Source: Oscillospiraceae bacterium (GTDB lineage Bacteria > Bacillota > Clostridia > Oscillospirales > Oscillospiraceae). From it: 64,000 nucleotides of DNA. The position numbers and the translations under genes were made by a program. Location of the stretch: assembly GCA_902787755.1 (NCBI GenBank), contig CADAHL010000010.1, forward strand, positions 41,788-105,787, given 5' to 3'. The notes under the pieces were generated by a model that searched no databases, was not told the DNA's origin, and worked only from the letters and a program-made list of their open reading frames with translations. Shown piece after piece: positions 1 through 7,872 of this stretch; within the stretch, counting starts at the first letter, position 1, and every line of letters starts with the position of its first letter.

Positions 1-644
1 TTGTAGGCTACGCCGCCCTTCAGATCCACGATCCGGTCCAGACCGATCCTGGAGACGATACGGCCATGGAAGATGCCCTTCTCTCCGTTGCAGAGGGGGA
101 AGTCCGCGTCCGGGCTGAAGCAGAACAGAGGCGCGGGGTAGTTGGCCAGATAGTGCTCCACGTCCTTCATCCCGGTCTCCTCGTTGGCGCCCAGCAAGGC
201 CCGAATGGGGTATTTGAGCTCCACGCCGCGCTCCAGCAGATATTTGAGCGCATAGAGGCAGACCACGCTGGGTCCCTTGTCATCCAGCACGCCCCGGCCG
301 ATGATATAGCCCTCCCGGTCGCGCATGGTGAAGGGATCTTCCTTCCAGCCCTCGCCCACCGGCACCACGTCCAGGTGGGTGATGGTGGCCAGATACCGGT
401 CGTCATCCCCGCCCAGCTGGGCGTAGCCGATCTTATTCTCGCAGTTGACCGCCTTCAGCCCCAGCTCCCGGGCGATCTCCAGGCCCTTCTCCAGGGCCTT
501 TTTGGGACCTGCGCCAAAGGGTGCGCCTTCCTCCGGCTCTCCTTCCACGCTGTCGATCGCCACCAGGCGGGCGATATCCCGGAAGATGGCCTCCCGGTTC
601 TCTTCTATGAACAGGTCGATATCCCGAAGCAGTTCCTTTGCCAT
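1..644 (-). CDS. pepV: M20 family dipeptidase, PepV-like (3' end outside window)
   Basis: Zinc-dependent cytoplasmic peptidase of the M20 family, close to PepV-type dipeptidases. The visible N-terminal 214 residues hold the first metal-ligand motif THLDVVPVGEGW followed by DPF, the second ligand region GRGVLDDKGP, and ANEETGMKD with the catalytic Glu pair. The start at 644 is preferred over the ATG at 650 because AGGAGG lies 7 bases before 644 but only 1 base before 650. The C-terminal part runs off the left edge. Family assignment is firm; the exact substrate is inferred. Confidence 0.88.
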   Translation of the reverse strand, partial: MAKELLRDIDLFIEENREAIFRDIARLVAIDSVEGEPEEGAPFGAGPKKALEKGLEIARELGLKAVNCENKIGYAQLGGDDDRYLATITHLDVVPVGEGWKEDPFTMRDREGYIIGRGVLDDKGPSVVCLYALKYLLERGVELKYPIRALLGANEETGMKDVEHYLANYPAPLFCFSPDADFPLCNGEKGIFHGRIVSRIGLDRIVDLKGGVAY

Positions 645-759
645 AACCATGCCTCCTGTGCACTTATTTTCTCCCTCACACTATACCACCGAAGCCGTCC
701 CTTTGCAAGGCTGCGGCGGTGTGAAAAACCGCCCCTCCGTTTCGGAGAGGCGGTCTGCT

Positions 760-1365
760 TCACATTTTCTCTTTTCCGGCTTTGAAATCCGGTTCGGTTC
801 CCTTCAGAAGCCGCTTGAAGTTTTCCCGGTGCTGGAACAGGGCCAGGCACATGGCGCAGATCGCCAGGATCAGCTTCGGTGTGGAGACGGCGAAGAGGAT
901 GGACGACACCGTGATCGCCACTGCCGCGGTCATGGAACCGGCAGAGACCTTTTTGGTCAGCAGCGCCACGATCAGGAAGGCAATGATGATAAACACGAAC
1001 ACGCGCCAGTCGATGGCAAGGCCGATGGCGGCCCCGACGGAGATCCCCTTGCCGCCCTTGAAGCTATGGAACACCGGGAAGCAGTGCCCGGTCATGCAGG
1101 CAATCCCGCCAATGGAAAGGCCCAGATCTCCCAGAAGCAGATAGCCCAGAAGCGTGGCAGCACCGGCCTTGAACATATCCCCCAGCAAGGTAATGACTCC
1201 GGCCTTCCAGCCGAATACTCTGGTCATGTTAGTGGCGCCGGCGTTTCCGCTGCCCTCTTCGCGCACATCCTTTCCCAGGGCAGCTCGGGAAAGGATAATG
1301 GAAGCACTGACAGAACCCAGCAGATAACCCGCCACAGCAATCAGACAGATCTTGGCTATAAGCAT
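760..1365 (-). CDS. plsY: Glycerol-3-phosphate acyltransferase PlsY
   Basis: Integral membrane acyltransferase that transfers acyl from acyl-phosphate to glycerol-3-phosphate, the first step of phospholipid synthesis in Firmicutes. The 201 residues are of normal PlsY length with about five to seven hydrophobic segments. The three conserved cytoplasmic motifs are visible: SGNAGATNMTR (about 39-49), GKGISVGAA in the second loop, and HRENFKRLLKGTE near the C terminus. It lies downstream of the RluA-family gene on the same strand with about 70 bp between them. Confidence 0.95.
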   Translation of the reverse strand: MLIAKICLIAVAGYLLGSVSASIILSRAALGKDVREEGSGNAGATNMTRVFGWKAGVITLLGDMFKAGAATLLGYLLLGDLGLSIGGIACMTGHCFPVFHSFKGGKGISVGAAIGLAIDWRVFVFIIIAFLIVALLTKKVSAGSMTAAVAITVSSILFAVSTPKLILAICAMCLALFQHRENFKRLLKGTEPDFKAGKEKM

Positions 1366-1434
1366 CGCAATCCGCTCCAGTTTACTTCATAATTTTGATA
1401 TTGTTTCACATTATAGTCCAGGGTCACGGTGTTT

Positions 1435-2097
1435 TCAAGCCTTAAGATTGTCAGATTTGAGATAATCGGAAAAGCAGGCCCATGGCTCCGTTTGCTCCGG
1501 TGACAGCGTAAAGCATAGGCTCTCCCCGGTCCTCGGGTGCCGGAAGCGCAGCAGGCAGGACCAGAGTGCCAGCGGCCAGGGATCCTCCAGGGTACTGTAT
1601 TTCCGCTCCCCGGCCAGGGGATGGCCGTGGGCGGCAAACTGGCAGCGGATCTGGTGGGTCCTCCCGGTAATAAGCCGCACGCGAACCAGGCTCAGTCCCT
1701 CACAGCGGCCCAGGGTCCGGTACTCCAGGATCGCCTCCTGGACCCCCTTGCCGGGGGTATCTGTGACGAAAGACATCTTCCGGGCCTTGTCTCGGAACAT
1801 CAGGTCCCGCAGTTCTCCCCCCTCACCGCAGTCTCCATGGACTACAGCCAGATACTCCTTTTGAAATTCCCCGTCCCGGACCTGCCGGGAAAGCTCCGAG
1901 GCCGCGGCGGCGCTCCGGGCCAGGACCATCAGGCCGCCTACCACCCGGTCCAGCCGATGGACCGTGCGCACGTCCGCCCGGGGATCCCCCAGCTCCCGGC
2001 GCAGCAGCTCCGGAACTCCGCCGGGTTCATCTGTGGACAGGACTCCCGCAGGCTTCACGCAGACCAGGATGACCTCGTCAGAATACACAATTTTCAT
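1435..2097 (-). CDS. RluA-family pseudouridine synthase
   Basis: RNA uridine isomerase of the RluA/RsuA-like superfamily. Motif II with the catalytic aspartate is seen as VHRLDRVVGGLMVLAR, followed by FQKEYLAVVHG and the RVRLITGRTHQIRCQFAAHGHPL motif III. There is no S4 domain, so this is a short single-domain enzyme of 220 residues. The open frame extends upstream to 2133, but the ATG at 2097 has a GGGGGATCGAGA ribosome site and begins the usual MKIVYSDE-type strand. Target RNA cannot be told from sequence. Confidence 0.9.
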   Translation of the reverse strand: MKIVYSDEVILVCVKPAGVLSTDEPGGVPELLRRELGDPRADVRTVHRLDRVVGGLMVLARSAAAASELSRQVRDGEFQKEYLAVVHGDCGEGGELRDLMFRDKARKMSFVTDTPGKGVQEAILEYRTLGRCEGLSLVRVRLITGRTHQIRCQFAAHGHPLAGERKYSTLEDPWPLALWSCLLRFRHPRTGESLCFTLSPEQTEPWACFSDYLKSDNLKA

Positions 2098-2169
2098 TCT
2101 CGATCCCCCGTGATCTTTTTCGCCATTGTACATCTCAGCTTGAGCCGCGTCAATATCGCAAAAAAGGCC

Positions 2170-2198
2170 TTGACAAAGCCGGACTCCGGGGGTATCAT
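2170..2198 (+). promoter_or_regulatory. Sigma-A type promoter of the T-box/trpXYZ operon
   Basis: TTGACA at 2170-2175 and TATCAT at 2193-2198 are separated by exactly 17 bases and sit just upstream of the T-box leader, so transcription should begin near 2205. It overlaps nothing coding; the divergent RluA gene begins at 2097. Confidence 0.75.
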
Positions 2199-2204
2199 CG
2201 TCAC

Positions 2205-2475
2205 ATCAAATCGATAAACCGCTGAAGAAGAGTAAGTAGCCCTCGATTCGTCTTGCAGAGAGCCGCCGTTGGCTGAAAGGCGGTATTCGGGTCGTTGGTG
2301 AATGGACTTCTGAGGGTGACCGAAAGGCCCAGGGGCCGAGTAGCAGTCAACGGGTGATCCGCTCCCGTTATCCGTGCGGACTCGTATGATGGTACGAGAG
2401 AGTGGGCGCTTCGGCGTCAATTTGGGTGGCACCGCAGGTTTTCCTGTCCCTTGTTTGAGGGACGGGTTTTTTTAT
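2205..2475 (+). promoter_or_regulatory. T-box riboswitch, tryptophan specifier
   Basis: A tRNA-sensing leader. The conserved T-box GGGTGGCACCGC is at 2424-2435 and is followed by a terminator hairpin CCTGTCCC/GGGACGGG with seven T residues (2443-2473). Stem I carries the usual GAGTAAGTAG, GCAGAGAG and TTGGCTGAAAG elements. The specifier loop reads GAA-TGG-A with the codon TGG at 2303-2305, which predicts uncharged tRNA-Trp as ligand. This matches the ABC importer downstream. Confidence 0.93.
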
Positions 2476-2585
2476 TGCTTACAGGAGGGATATCTCATGA
2501 AACATCTGGACAGACGATGGCGATGCTTCTTTTGATCGGGAAAGGTAACAGAACAATATGGATCGATCTGAAGGAGGATCTCATC

Positions 2586-3620
2586 ATGAAAAAAGTCATT
2601 TCCGTTCTGCTGGCCCTGAGCCTGCTCCTCGTCCTGGCCGCCTGCGGCTCTTCCAATCCCTCCAATGGCGCGAAAACTTATAAAATTGGCATCTGCAATT
2701 ATGTGGACGACGCATCCCTGAACCAGATCGTGGAGAACATCCAGTCCAGCCTCCTGGCCATCGGCGAGGAAAAGGGCGTAACGTTTGATATCATCATTCA
2801 GAACTGCAACGCCGACGCCAACGTGCTGGCCCAGATCATCTCCAGCTTCCAGGCCGAGGGCGTGGATCTGATGGTGGGCGTGGCCACCCCCGTGGCCGCC
2901 GCCATGCAGGCCGCCACCGAGGACAGCAAGGTCCCCGTGGTCTTCGCAGCCGTTTCCGATCCGGTGGGCAGCAAGCTGGTCGCTTCGCTGGACGCCCCGG
3001 GCGCAAACATCACCGGCACCTCGGACTATCTGGACACCGCCGCCATTCTGAACCTGATCTTCGCAGCCGATCCCGACTGCAGCAAGGTGGGTCTGCTGTA
3101 CGACGTGGGACAGGACGCCTCCACCACCCCCATCGCCGAGGCCAAAAAGGCTCTGGAGGCCCGGGGCGTTACCGTGATCGAGCGCACCGGCACCAATGTG
3201 GACGAGGTGGTCCTGGCCGCCCAGGCCTTGATCGCGGACGGGGCCCAGGCCGTCTTCACCCCCACCGACAACACCATCATGACCGCGGAACTTTCCATTT
3301 ACGAGCTCTTCGCCCAGGCCGGGATCCCCCACTACACCGGGGCCGACTCCTTTGCCCTGAACGGCGCCTTCCTGGGTTACGGCGTGGACTATGCCAATCT
3401 GGGCCGGGTCACCGGGGAGATGGCGGCGGATATCCTGCTCAATGCCAAGGATCCCGGCACCGTCCCCGTCCGCACCTTCGACAACGGCACCGCCACCGTG
3501 AATACCGATACCTGCGCCGCCCTGGGTCTGGACTACGACGCCGTCTCTCAGGTCTTCGCCCCCTATTGCACCCAGGTCCAGCCCATCGTCACGGCTGAGA
3601 GCTTCAGCGATCTGGGCTGA
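2586..3620 (+). CDS. trpX: ABC transporter substrate-binding lipoprotein, TrpX-like
   Basis: Surface lipoprotein that should capture the substrate, probably tryptophan, for the TrpYZ importer. The lipoprotein signal MKKVISVLLALSLLLVLAACG is followed by a periplasmic-binding fold of the ABC_sub_bind family: IGICNYVDDASLNQIVENIQ at the start, GVATPVAAAMQAAT, VFAAVSDPVGSKLV, and FTPTDNTIMTAE in the second lobe. An AAGGAGG site precedes the ATG at 2586; the frame is open further upstream to 2451 but that part is T-box terminator. Substrate is inferred from the Trp T-box; 344 residues, normal length. Confidence 0.9.
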   Translation: MKKVISVLLALSLLLVLAACGSSNPSNGAKTYKIGICNYVDDASLNQIVENIQSSLLAIGEEKGVTFDIIIQNCNADANVLAQIISSFQAEGVDLMVGVATPVAAAMQAATEDSKVPVVFAAVSDPVGSKLVASLDAPGANITGTSDYLDTAAILNLIFAADPDCSKVGLLYDVGQDASTTPIAEAKKALEARGVTVIERTGTNVDEVVLAAQALIADGAQAVFTPTDNTIMTAELSIYELFAQAGIPHYTGADSFALNGAFLGYGVDYANLGRVTGEMAADILLNAKDPGTVPVRTFDNGTATVNTDTCAALGLDYDAVSQVFAPYCTQVQPIVTAESFSDLG

Positions 3621-3656
3621 AGCAGCAGGAATTCATAGAAAAGAGGAATCATCCGA

Positions 3657-4598
3657 ATGTCCGCAGCCAACCTGTTGAGTCTGGGCCAGACGGCTCTGGA
3701 GCAGGGTCTCATCAGCTCCCTGACCGTGCTGGCGCTGTTTCTGAGTTATTCCATGCTGAACGTGTGCGACCTGTCCACCGACGGCTGCTTCACCCTGGGA
3801 GCCACCGTGGGAGCCATCGTGGCCCTTGCGGGGCATCCCTGGCTGTCCCTGCCGGCGGCCATGGCGGCGGGGATGCTCTCGGGCCTGGTCACCGCTGTCC
3901 TGCAGACCAAAATGGGCGTGGACAGCCTGCTGGCCGGCATCATCGTGAACACCGGACTGTACTCGGTGAACATCGCCGTCATGGGCAACGCCTCGTTTAT
4001 GAATCTGAATCAGACCGAGACCGTCTTCACCGTCTTGAAGGGGCTTCTTTCCGGTTCCGTTCTGGCCGGACAGTACAAGACTCTGGCGGCGCTGCTGACC
4101 GTGGGCCTTACGGTGGGCTTTCTCTGCTGGTTTCTTCACACCAGGATGGGCCTGGCGATCCGGGCCACAGGCGATAATCCGGACATGGTCCGCTCCTCCT
4201 CGGTAAACACCGCGCTGACCACCATCGTGGGTCTGTGCGTGGCCAATGCCTTCACCGCGCTCTCCGGCTGCCTGCTGGCCCAGAGCCAGAAATCGGTGAA
4301 CATCGACATCGGCAGCGGTATGGTGACCATCGCCCTGGCCTCTCTGCTCATCGGCAACGTGTTCTTCAACCGCACCCGGCCCCTGGGCCTCCGGACTCTG
4401 GGGGCGGTGATCGGCGCCATTCTCTTCCGTCTGGTCTATGCTCTGGCGCTGCTGCTGCGGATGCCGGCCTATATGCTGAAGCTGGTGAGCTCGGTGATCG
4501 TGGTCATCGCCATCTCCGGGCCTTATCTGAGAAGCCGTCTTCCTCTCTGGAAACGGCAGCTGAACGCCCGCAGGAAAGGAGGCGCCGGGGAATGCTGA
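3657..4598 (+). CDS. trpY: ABC transporter permease, TrpY-like
   Basis: Membrane permease of the branched-chain-amino-acid type (BPD_transp_2), 313 residues with about eight to nine hydrophobic helices. The typical first-helix region SYSMLNVCDLSTDGCFTLGA and the coupling-loop region RMGLAIRATGDNPDMVRSSSVN are visible. It follows trpX after 36 bp, and its stop codon overlaps the trpZ start (ATGCTGA), so the three genes are translationally linked under the Trp T-box. Confidence 0.92.
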   Translation: MSAANLLSLGQTALEQGLISSLTVLALFLSYSMLNVCDLSTDGCFTLGATVGAIVALAGHPWLSLPAAMAAGMLSGLVTAVLQTKMGVDSLLAGIIVNTGLYSVNIAVMGNASFMNLNQTETVFTVLKGLLSGSVLAGQYKTLAALLTVGLTVGFLCWFLHTRMGLAIRATGDNPDMVRSSSVNTALTTIVGLCVANAFTALSGCLLAQSQKSVNIDIGSGMVTIALASLLIGNVFFNRTRPLGLRTLGAVIGAILFRLVYALALLLRMPAYMLKLVSSVIVVIAISGPYLRSRLPLWKRQLNARRKGGAGEC

Positions 4599-5389
4599 GT
4601 CTGCAGAACATCTCCATGACCTTTCACCCCGGAACGGTGAATGCCCGGCTGGCTCTGGATGATCTCAGTCTCCACCTGGCCCCCGGGGATTTCGCCGCCA
4701 TCGTCGGCTCCAACGGCGCGGGCAAGTCCACCCTCTTCAACGCCATCGCCGGAAATTTCTTCGTGGACAGCGGCCGGATCCTGCTGGACGGCCGGGACAT
4801 GACCTTTCTGCCCCAGCACAAGCGCAGCCGTCAGATCGGCAGACTGTTCCAGGATCCTCTCCGGGGAACCGCCCCCAATATGAGCATCGAAGAAAATCTG
4901 GCCCTGGCCTATCTGCGCACCAGTCCCAGCAAGGCCCCCTTCTCCCGGCTGTCCAACCGGGACCGGGAGCTGTTTCGGGAGCGTCTGCGGCTGCTGGACA
5001 TGGGCCTGGAAGATCGGATGCGCCAGCCGGTGGGGCTCCTGAGCGGCGGCCAGCGCCAGGCGCTGACCCTGCTGATGGCCACCATCGTACCGCCCAAGCT
5101 GCTGCTCCTGGACGAGCACACCGCCGCCCTGGATCCCGCCGCCGCGGAGAAGGTGCTGAAGCTCACCCGGGAAACGGTGGAGCGGGATCGGATCACCTGC
5201 CTGATGGTGACCCATAACATGTCCCAGGCTCTGGAATACGGCAACCGGACCCTGATGATGGCCGGGGGCCGGATCGTTCTGGACGTATCCGGCGAAGAGA
5301 GACGGGCTCTGAGCGTAGGCGATCTGATCGATCGTTTCCGGAAGGAATCCGGCACCGAGGGCGACAACGACAGGATCCTGCTGGAATAA
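4592..5389 (+). CDS. trpZ: ABC transporter ATP-binding protein, TrpZ-like
   Basis: Cytoplasmic ATPase of the importer, 265 residues. Walker A GSNGAGKST, Q-loop LFQDP, signature LSGGQRQAL, Walker B LLLLDEHTAALDP and the switch histidine in VTHNMSQ are all present. The start at 4592 overlaps the permease stop by a few bases and has AAAGGAGGCG upstream; the longer open frame from 4235 is out-of-frame read-through of the permease gene and was not used. A perfect hairpin terminator follows at 5421. Confidence 0.94.
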   Translation: MLSLQNISMTFHPGTVNARLALDDLSLHLAPGDFAAIVGSNGAGKSTLFNAIAGNFFVDSGRILLDGRDMTFLPQHKRSRQIGRLFQDPLRGTAPNMSIEENLALAYLRTSPSKAPFSRLSNRDRELFRERLRLLDMGLEDRMRQPVGLLSGGQRQALTLLMATIVPPKLLLLDEHTAALDPAAAEKVLKLTRETVERDRITCLMVTHNMSQALEYGNRTLMMAGGRIVLDVSGEERRALSVGDLIDRFRKESGTEGDNDRILLE

Positions 5390-5420
5390 GGCGGGACATA
5401 TATTTTACTACGAACGCCGG

Positions 5421-5450
5421 AAAAGGGCTGCGGAAAACCGCAGCCCTTTT
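5421..5450. terminator. Bidirectional intrinsic terminator
   Basis: Perfect 13-bp inverted repeat AAAAGGGCTGCGG with an AAAA loop, flanked by A and T runs on both strands. It sits between the converging trpXYZ operon and the GPH symporter gene and can serve both. Confidence 0.88.
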
Positions 5451-5473
5451 CATGACCGTTGCAGTATTGTGCC

Positions 5474-6829
5474 TCAGGCTTTTTTCGCCTTCAGCTCCTC
5501 GATCTTGCCCAGGATCATCTTCTCGTTATACAGCAGGAACAGGCAGGCGCCGATGACGCAGGTGACGAAGGCCACCCCAGCGGTCAGGCGATAGCTGCCC
5601 TTGGTCTCGGACACGGTCAGGGAGGTGAAGACCACCATGGCGATGGCCTGGCCCATCTTGAAGGCGAAGGTGCGGGCGGCGAAGAACATGCCGCTGCGGT
5701 CCTCGCCGGTCTCCAGGCGGCTCAGCTCCGCCACGTCAGCCACGCAGGCCTGGGGCAGGATGCCCAGAATGGCCATGGGGATGGAGGCGCACACCGCGAT
5801 GATAAAGCCCCAGTACAGGCCCTTGCCGCAGAGAGCGGTGATCAGGAACACCGCGGCGTAGGCAAAGAAGCCTGTGACGATCAGCTTCTTCTTGCCCAGC
5901 TTGGGCGCCAGCTTGTTTACCGCGGGATACAGGCAGACGCTGATGAAGGTCATGGTGGCAGTAAGCACAAAGGTCCAGGTGTCCTCGATCTCCATGAGCT
6001 TGGTCTCATAGAAGGCCAGGCCCGTCTGGAACAGGGTCAGAGCGAAGAAATAGATCACGTCGGAATACACGAAGCGCCGGAACTGGCCGTTTTTGAAGGT
6101 CTTGAGCAGGGAGCTGAAGGCCTTGGTCTGGCTGGGCTTGGAGTCGATGTAGTCCCGCTCCTTGATGTAGAAGGACGGGATCAGCATGGCGATGCAGGCG
6201 ATGGTGGCCATAATGGCGACTGCCAGGCGGATGGAGCTGGCCTGACCCACGGCGCCCTGGAGCATGCCCGCCAGGTTGGGGAGCATGAAGGAGATGCTCT
6301 GGCCGGCGATAAAGGTAAAGGAGATGTAGGTGGAGACGTTGATGCGGTGCTCCTGCGTATCCCCCAGCTCGGCGATCAGCGCGTTGTAGGGGGTGCAGAA
6401 GATGGTCATAAACAGGTAGAAGACCATCAGCAGCACAAACAGCAGCACGTCGTTCACGCCCTGGCTACCGGTCTGGGGCAGGGTGAACAGGCCGATGGTA
6501 ACGGCGGCGAAGGGAATGGCGATGGTGCGCATAAAGGGGATGCGGCGGCCGCCCTTGAAGTTGCTGCGGTCGGACCAGCCGGCGATCAGCGGGTCGGTGA
6601 CGGCGTCGAAGATGCGGCCCACGGCCAGCACCAGGCCGAACAGCGTCAGGCGGAACAGAATGGGATCCTGAGTGATGCCGGAGGCGAAAATGCCGGTGTT
6701 GGGATTCTGCGCGTCGGGACTGCCGGTGTAGTAGTAGACCATCCAGTTGGACACCACGCCGGACAGCAGGCTCCAGCCGAACTGGCCGATGGCAAAGATC
6801 CACAGGAGCTTGTTGGTGATCTTTTTCAC
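5474..6829 (-). CDS. GPH-type (MelB-like) sugar:cation symporter
   Basis: Major-facilitator membrane transporter of the glycoside-pentoside-hexuronide family, 451 residues with 12 predicted helices. GPH hallmarks are the RIFDAVTDPLIAGWSDRSNFKGGRR stretch (quoted in part: FDAVTDPLIAGWSDR) after helix 2 and FCTPYNALIAELGD in the central part. The start is GTG at 6829 behind GAGAGGAAAG. It is a single-gene unit with its own promoter (6896-6924). The sugar is not predictable. Confidence 0.88.
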   Translation of the reverse strand: MKKITNKLLWIFAIGQFGWSLLSGVVSNWMVYYYTGSPDAQNPNTGIFASGITQDPILFRLTLFGLVLAVGRIFDAVTDPLIAGWSDRSNFKGGRRIPFMRTIAIPFAAVTIGLFTLPQTGSQGVNDVLLFVLLMVFYLFMTIFCTPYNALIAELGDTQEHRINVSTYISFTFIAGQSISFMLPNLAGMLQGAVGQASSIRLAVAIMATIACIAMLIPSFYIKERDYIDSKPSQTKAFSSLLKTFKNGQFRRFVYSDVIYFFALTLFQTGLAFYETKLMEIEDTWTFVLTATMTFISVCLYPAVNKLAPKLGKKKLIVTGFFAYAAVFLITALCGKGLYWGFIIAVCASIPMAILGILPQACVADVAELSRLETGEDRSGMFFAARTFAFKMGQAIAMVVFTSLTVSETKGSYRLTAGVAFVTCVIGACLFLLYNEKMILGKIEELKAKKA

Positions 6830-6895
6830 GTTTCTTTCCTCTCTTCTCCGCAGGCCTTCCGGGCCTGCCGTGATACCCCTCGGGTCCTACGGGAG

Positions 6896-6924
6896 ATTGT
6901 ACAGAGATTGGAAGGGAAAGTCAA
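6896..6924 (-). promoter_or_regulatory. Promoter of the GPH symporter gene
   Basis: Read on the minus strand, TTGACT (6919-6924) and TACAAT (6896-6901) are 17 bases apart, about 67 bp upstream of the GTG start. No operator was recognised. Confidence 0.65.
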
Positions 6925-6972
6925 TGATTCTCCAAAAAATCCTTTCCGGCGCCGGAGCGGCCCGCGCTTTGC

Positions 6973-7410
6973 TCAGCCATGCTGATCCTGGAACCGGGCC
7001 AGCTCCCGATTCAGCTCCTTCGCCTCCGCCGAGGCCCGGAGCCATTGGAAGAGATTGGCCAGCGCAAAGATCAGCAGCACGCTCCCGGCCAAAGCCAGCA
7101 CGACCTCCAAGCGGTCCGTGTCGATGACGGGGCTGGTATAGCCGATCAGCAGGATCACAGTCTCCAGCAGGACCAGCATCAGGACCTTTCGCAACAGCAG
7201 CTGCTTCACCGAAAGCTCATGCCGGGACCAGGTCACCAGCGTGGGCAGCAGGCAGAGACCGGCATATTTGACCGGCGCCAGAAGGCTGTCGTATCCCAGG
7301 CGGGCCTGACTGTCAAAGGCGGTGCCGAGCAGGGCCACCGCCACGGTGATCAGCGTGGACAGCATAAAAAACAGGATCAGCTTGTTGACAAGAAAGCGTT
7401 TGAATTCCAT
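6973..7410 (-). CDS. DUF3021-like four-helix membrane protein
   Basis: A 145-residue protein with four hydrophobic segments and a charged C-terminal tail. The size, topology and position directly after a LytTR regulator match the DUF3021 family, which typically pairs with LytTR DNA-binding proteins in Firmicutes and is thought to modulate them from the membrane. Four bases separate it from the LytTR stop codon, so the two are co-translated. Function of the family is not established. Confidence 0.75.
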   Translation of the reverse strand: MEFKRFLVNKLILFFMLSTLITVAVALLGTAFDSQARLGYDSLLAPVKYAGLCLLPTLVTWSRHELSVKQLLLRKVLMLVLLETVILLIGYTSPVIDTDRLEVVLALAGSVLLIFALANLFQWLRASAEAKELNRELARFQDQHG

Positions 7411-7414
7411 CCCT

Positions 7415-7855
7415 TTATTCCCCCTTCAGGGCCGCTTTCAGGGCCTTGACATAGCTTCGCGAAATGATGATCTTCTCCCCCGAACGAAGGTTGGCGGTAA
7501 AGCGTCCGTTAAAAGCGGGCTGGATCGACTGGATCTTCATGAGATTCACCAGCATAGCCTTGGAGATGCGGAGAAAGTGCTTGCTTTTCAGCATCTCCTC
7601 CAGCTCGTAGATTCGATAGGCGCTCTCGTACACCCTGTTGCTGGTATAGAGGAAGGTCCTTCCGTCCACGGACTCGATATAGCAGAGATCCGCCACCGCG
7701 ATCTCGTACTGCTTCTGCTCCGCTGTGCCGGAGAGGCTCCCCTGCCGGGACTTGATGAAGGCAGCGATCTCCCGTACCTGGTCCGTCACCTCATGGCAGC
7801 GGATCAGGATCTCTTCTCTTTCCCCTGTTCCGATTTGTTCGATGCGAAGTTCCAT
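7415..7855 (-). CDS. LytTR-domain DNA-binding regulator
   Basis: Stand-alone transcription regulator of 146 residues without a receiver domain. The C-terminal half is a LytTR domain: IAVADLCYIESVDGRTFLYT, then YELEEMLKSKHFLRISKAML and VNLMKIQSIQP, ending in GEKIIISRSYVKALKAAL. The N-terminal 55 residues form a short alpha-beta lead-in common to this subgroup. It lies between an alpha/beta hydrolase gene (17 bp upstream) and DUF3021, in one operon. Confidence 0.9.
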   Translation of the reverse strand: MELRIEQIGTGEREEILIRCHEVTDQVREIAAFIKSRQGSLSGTAEQKQYEIAVADLCYIESVDGRTFLYTSNRVYESAYRIYELEEMLKSKHFLRISKAMLVNLMKIQSIQPAFNGRFTANLRSGEKIIISRSYVKALKAALKGE

Positions 7856-7872
7856 AGGCCTTCCGCGGGCGA

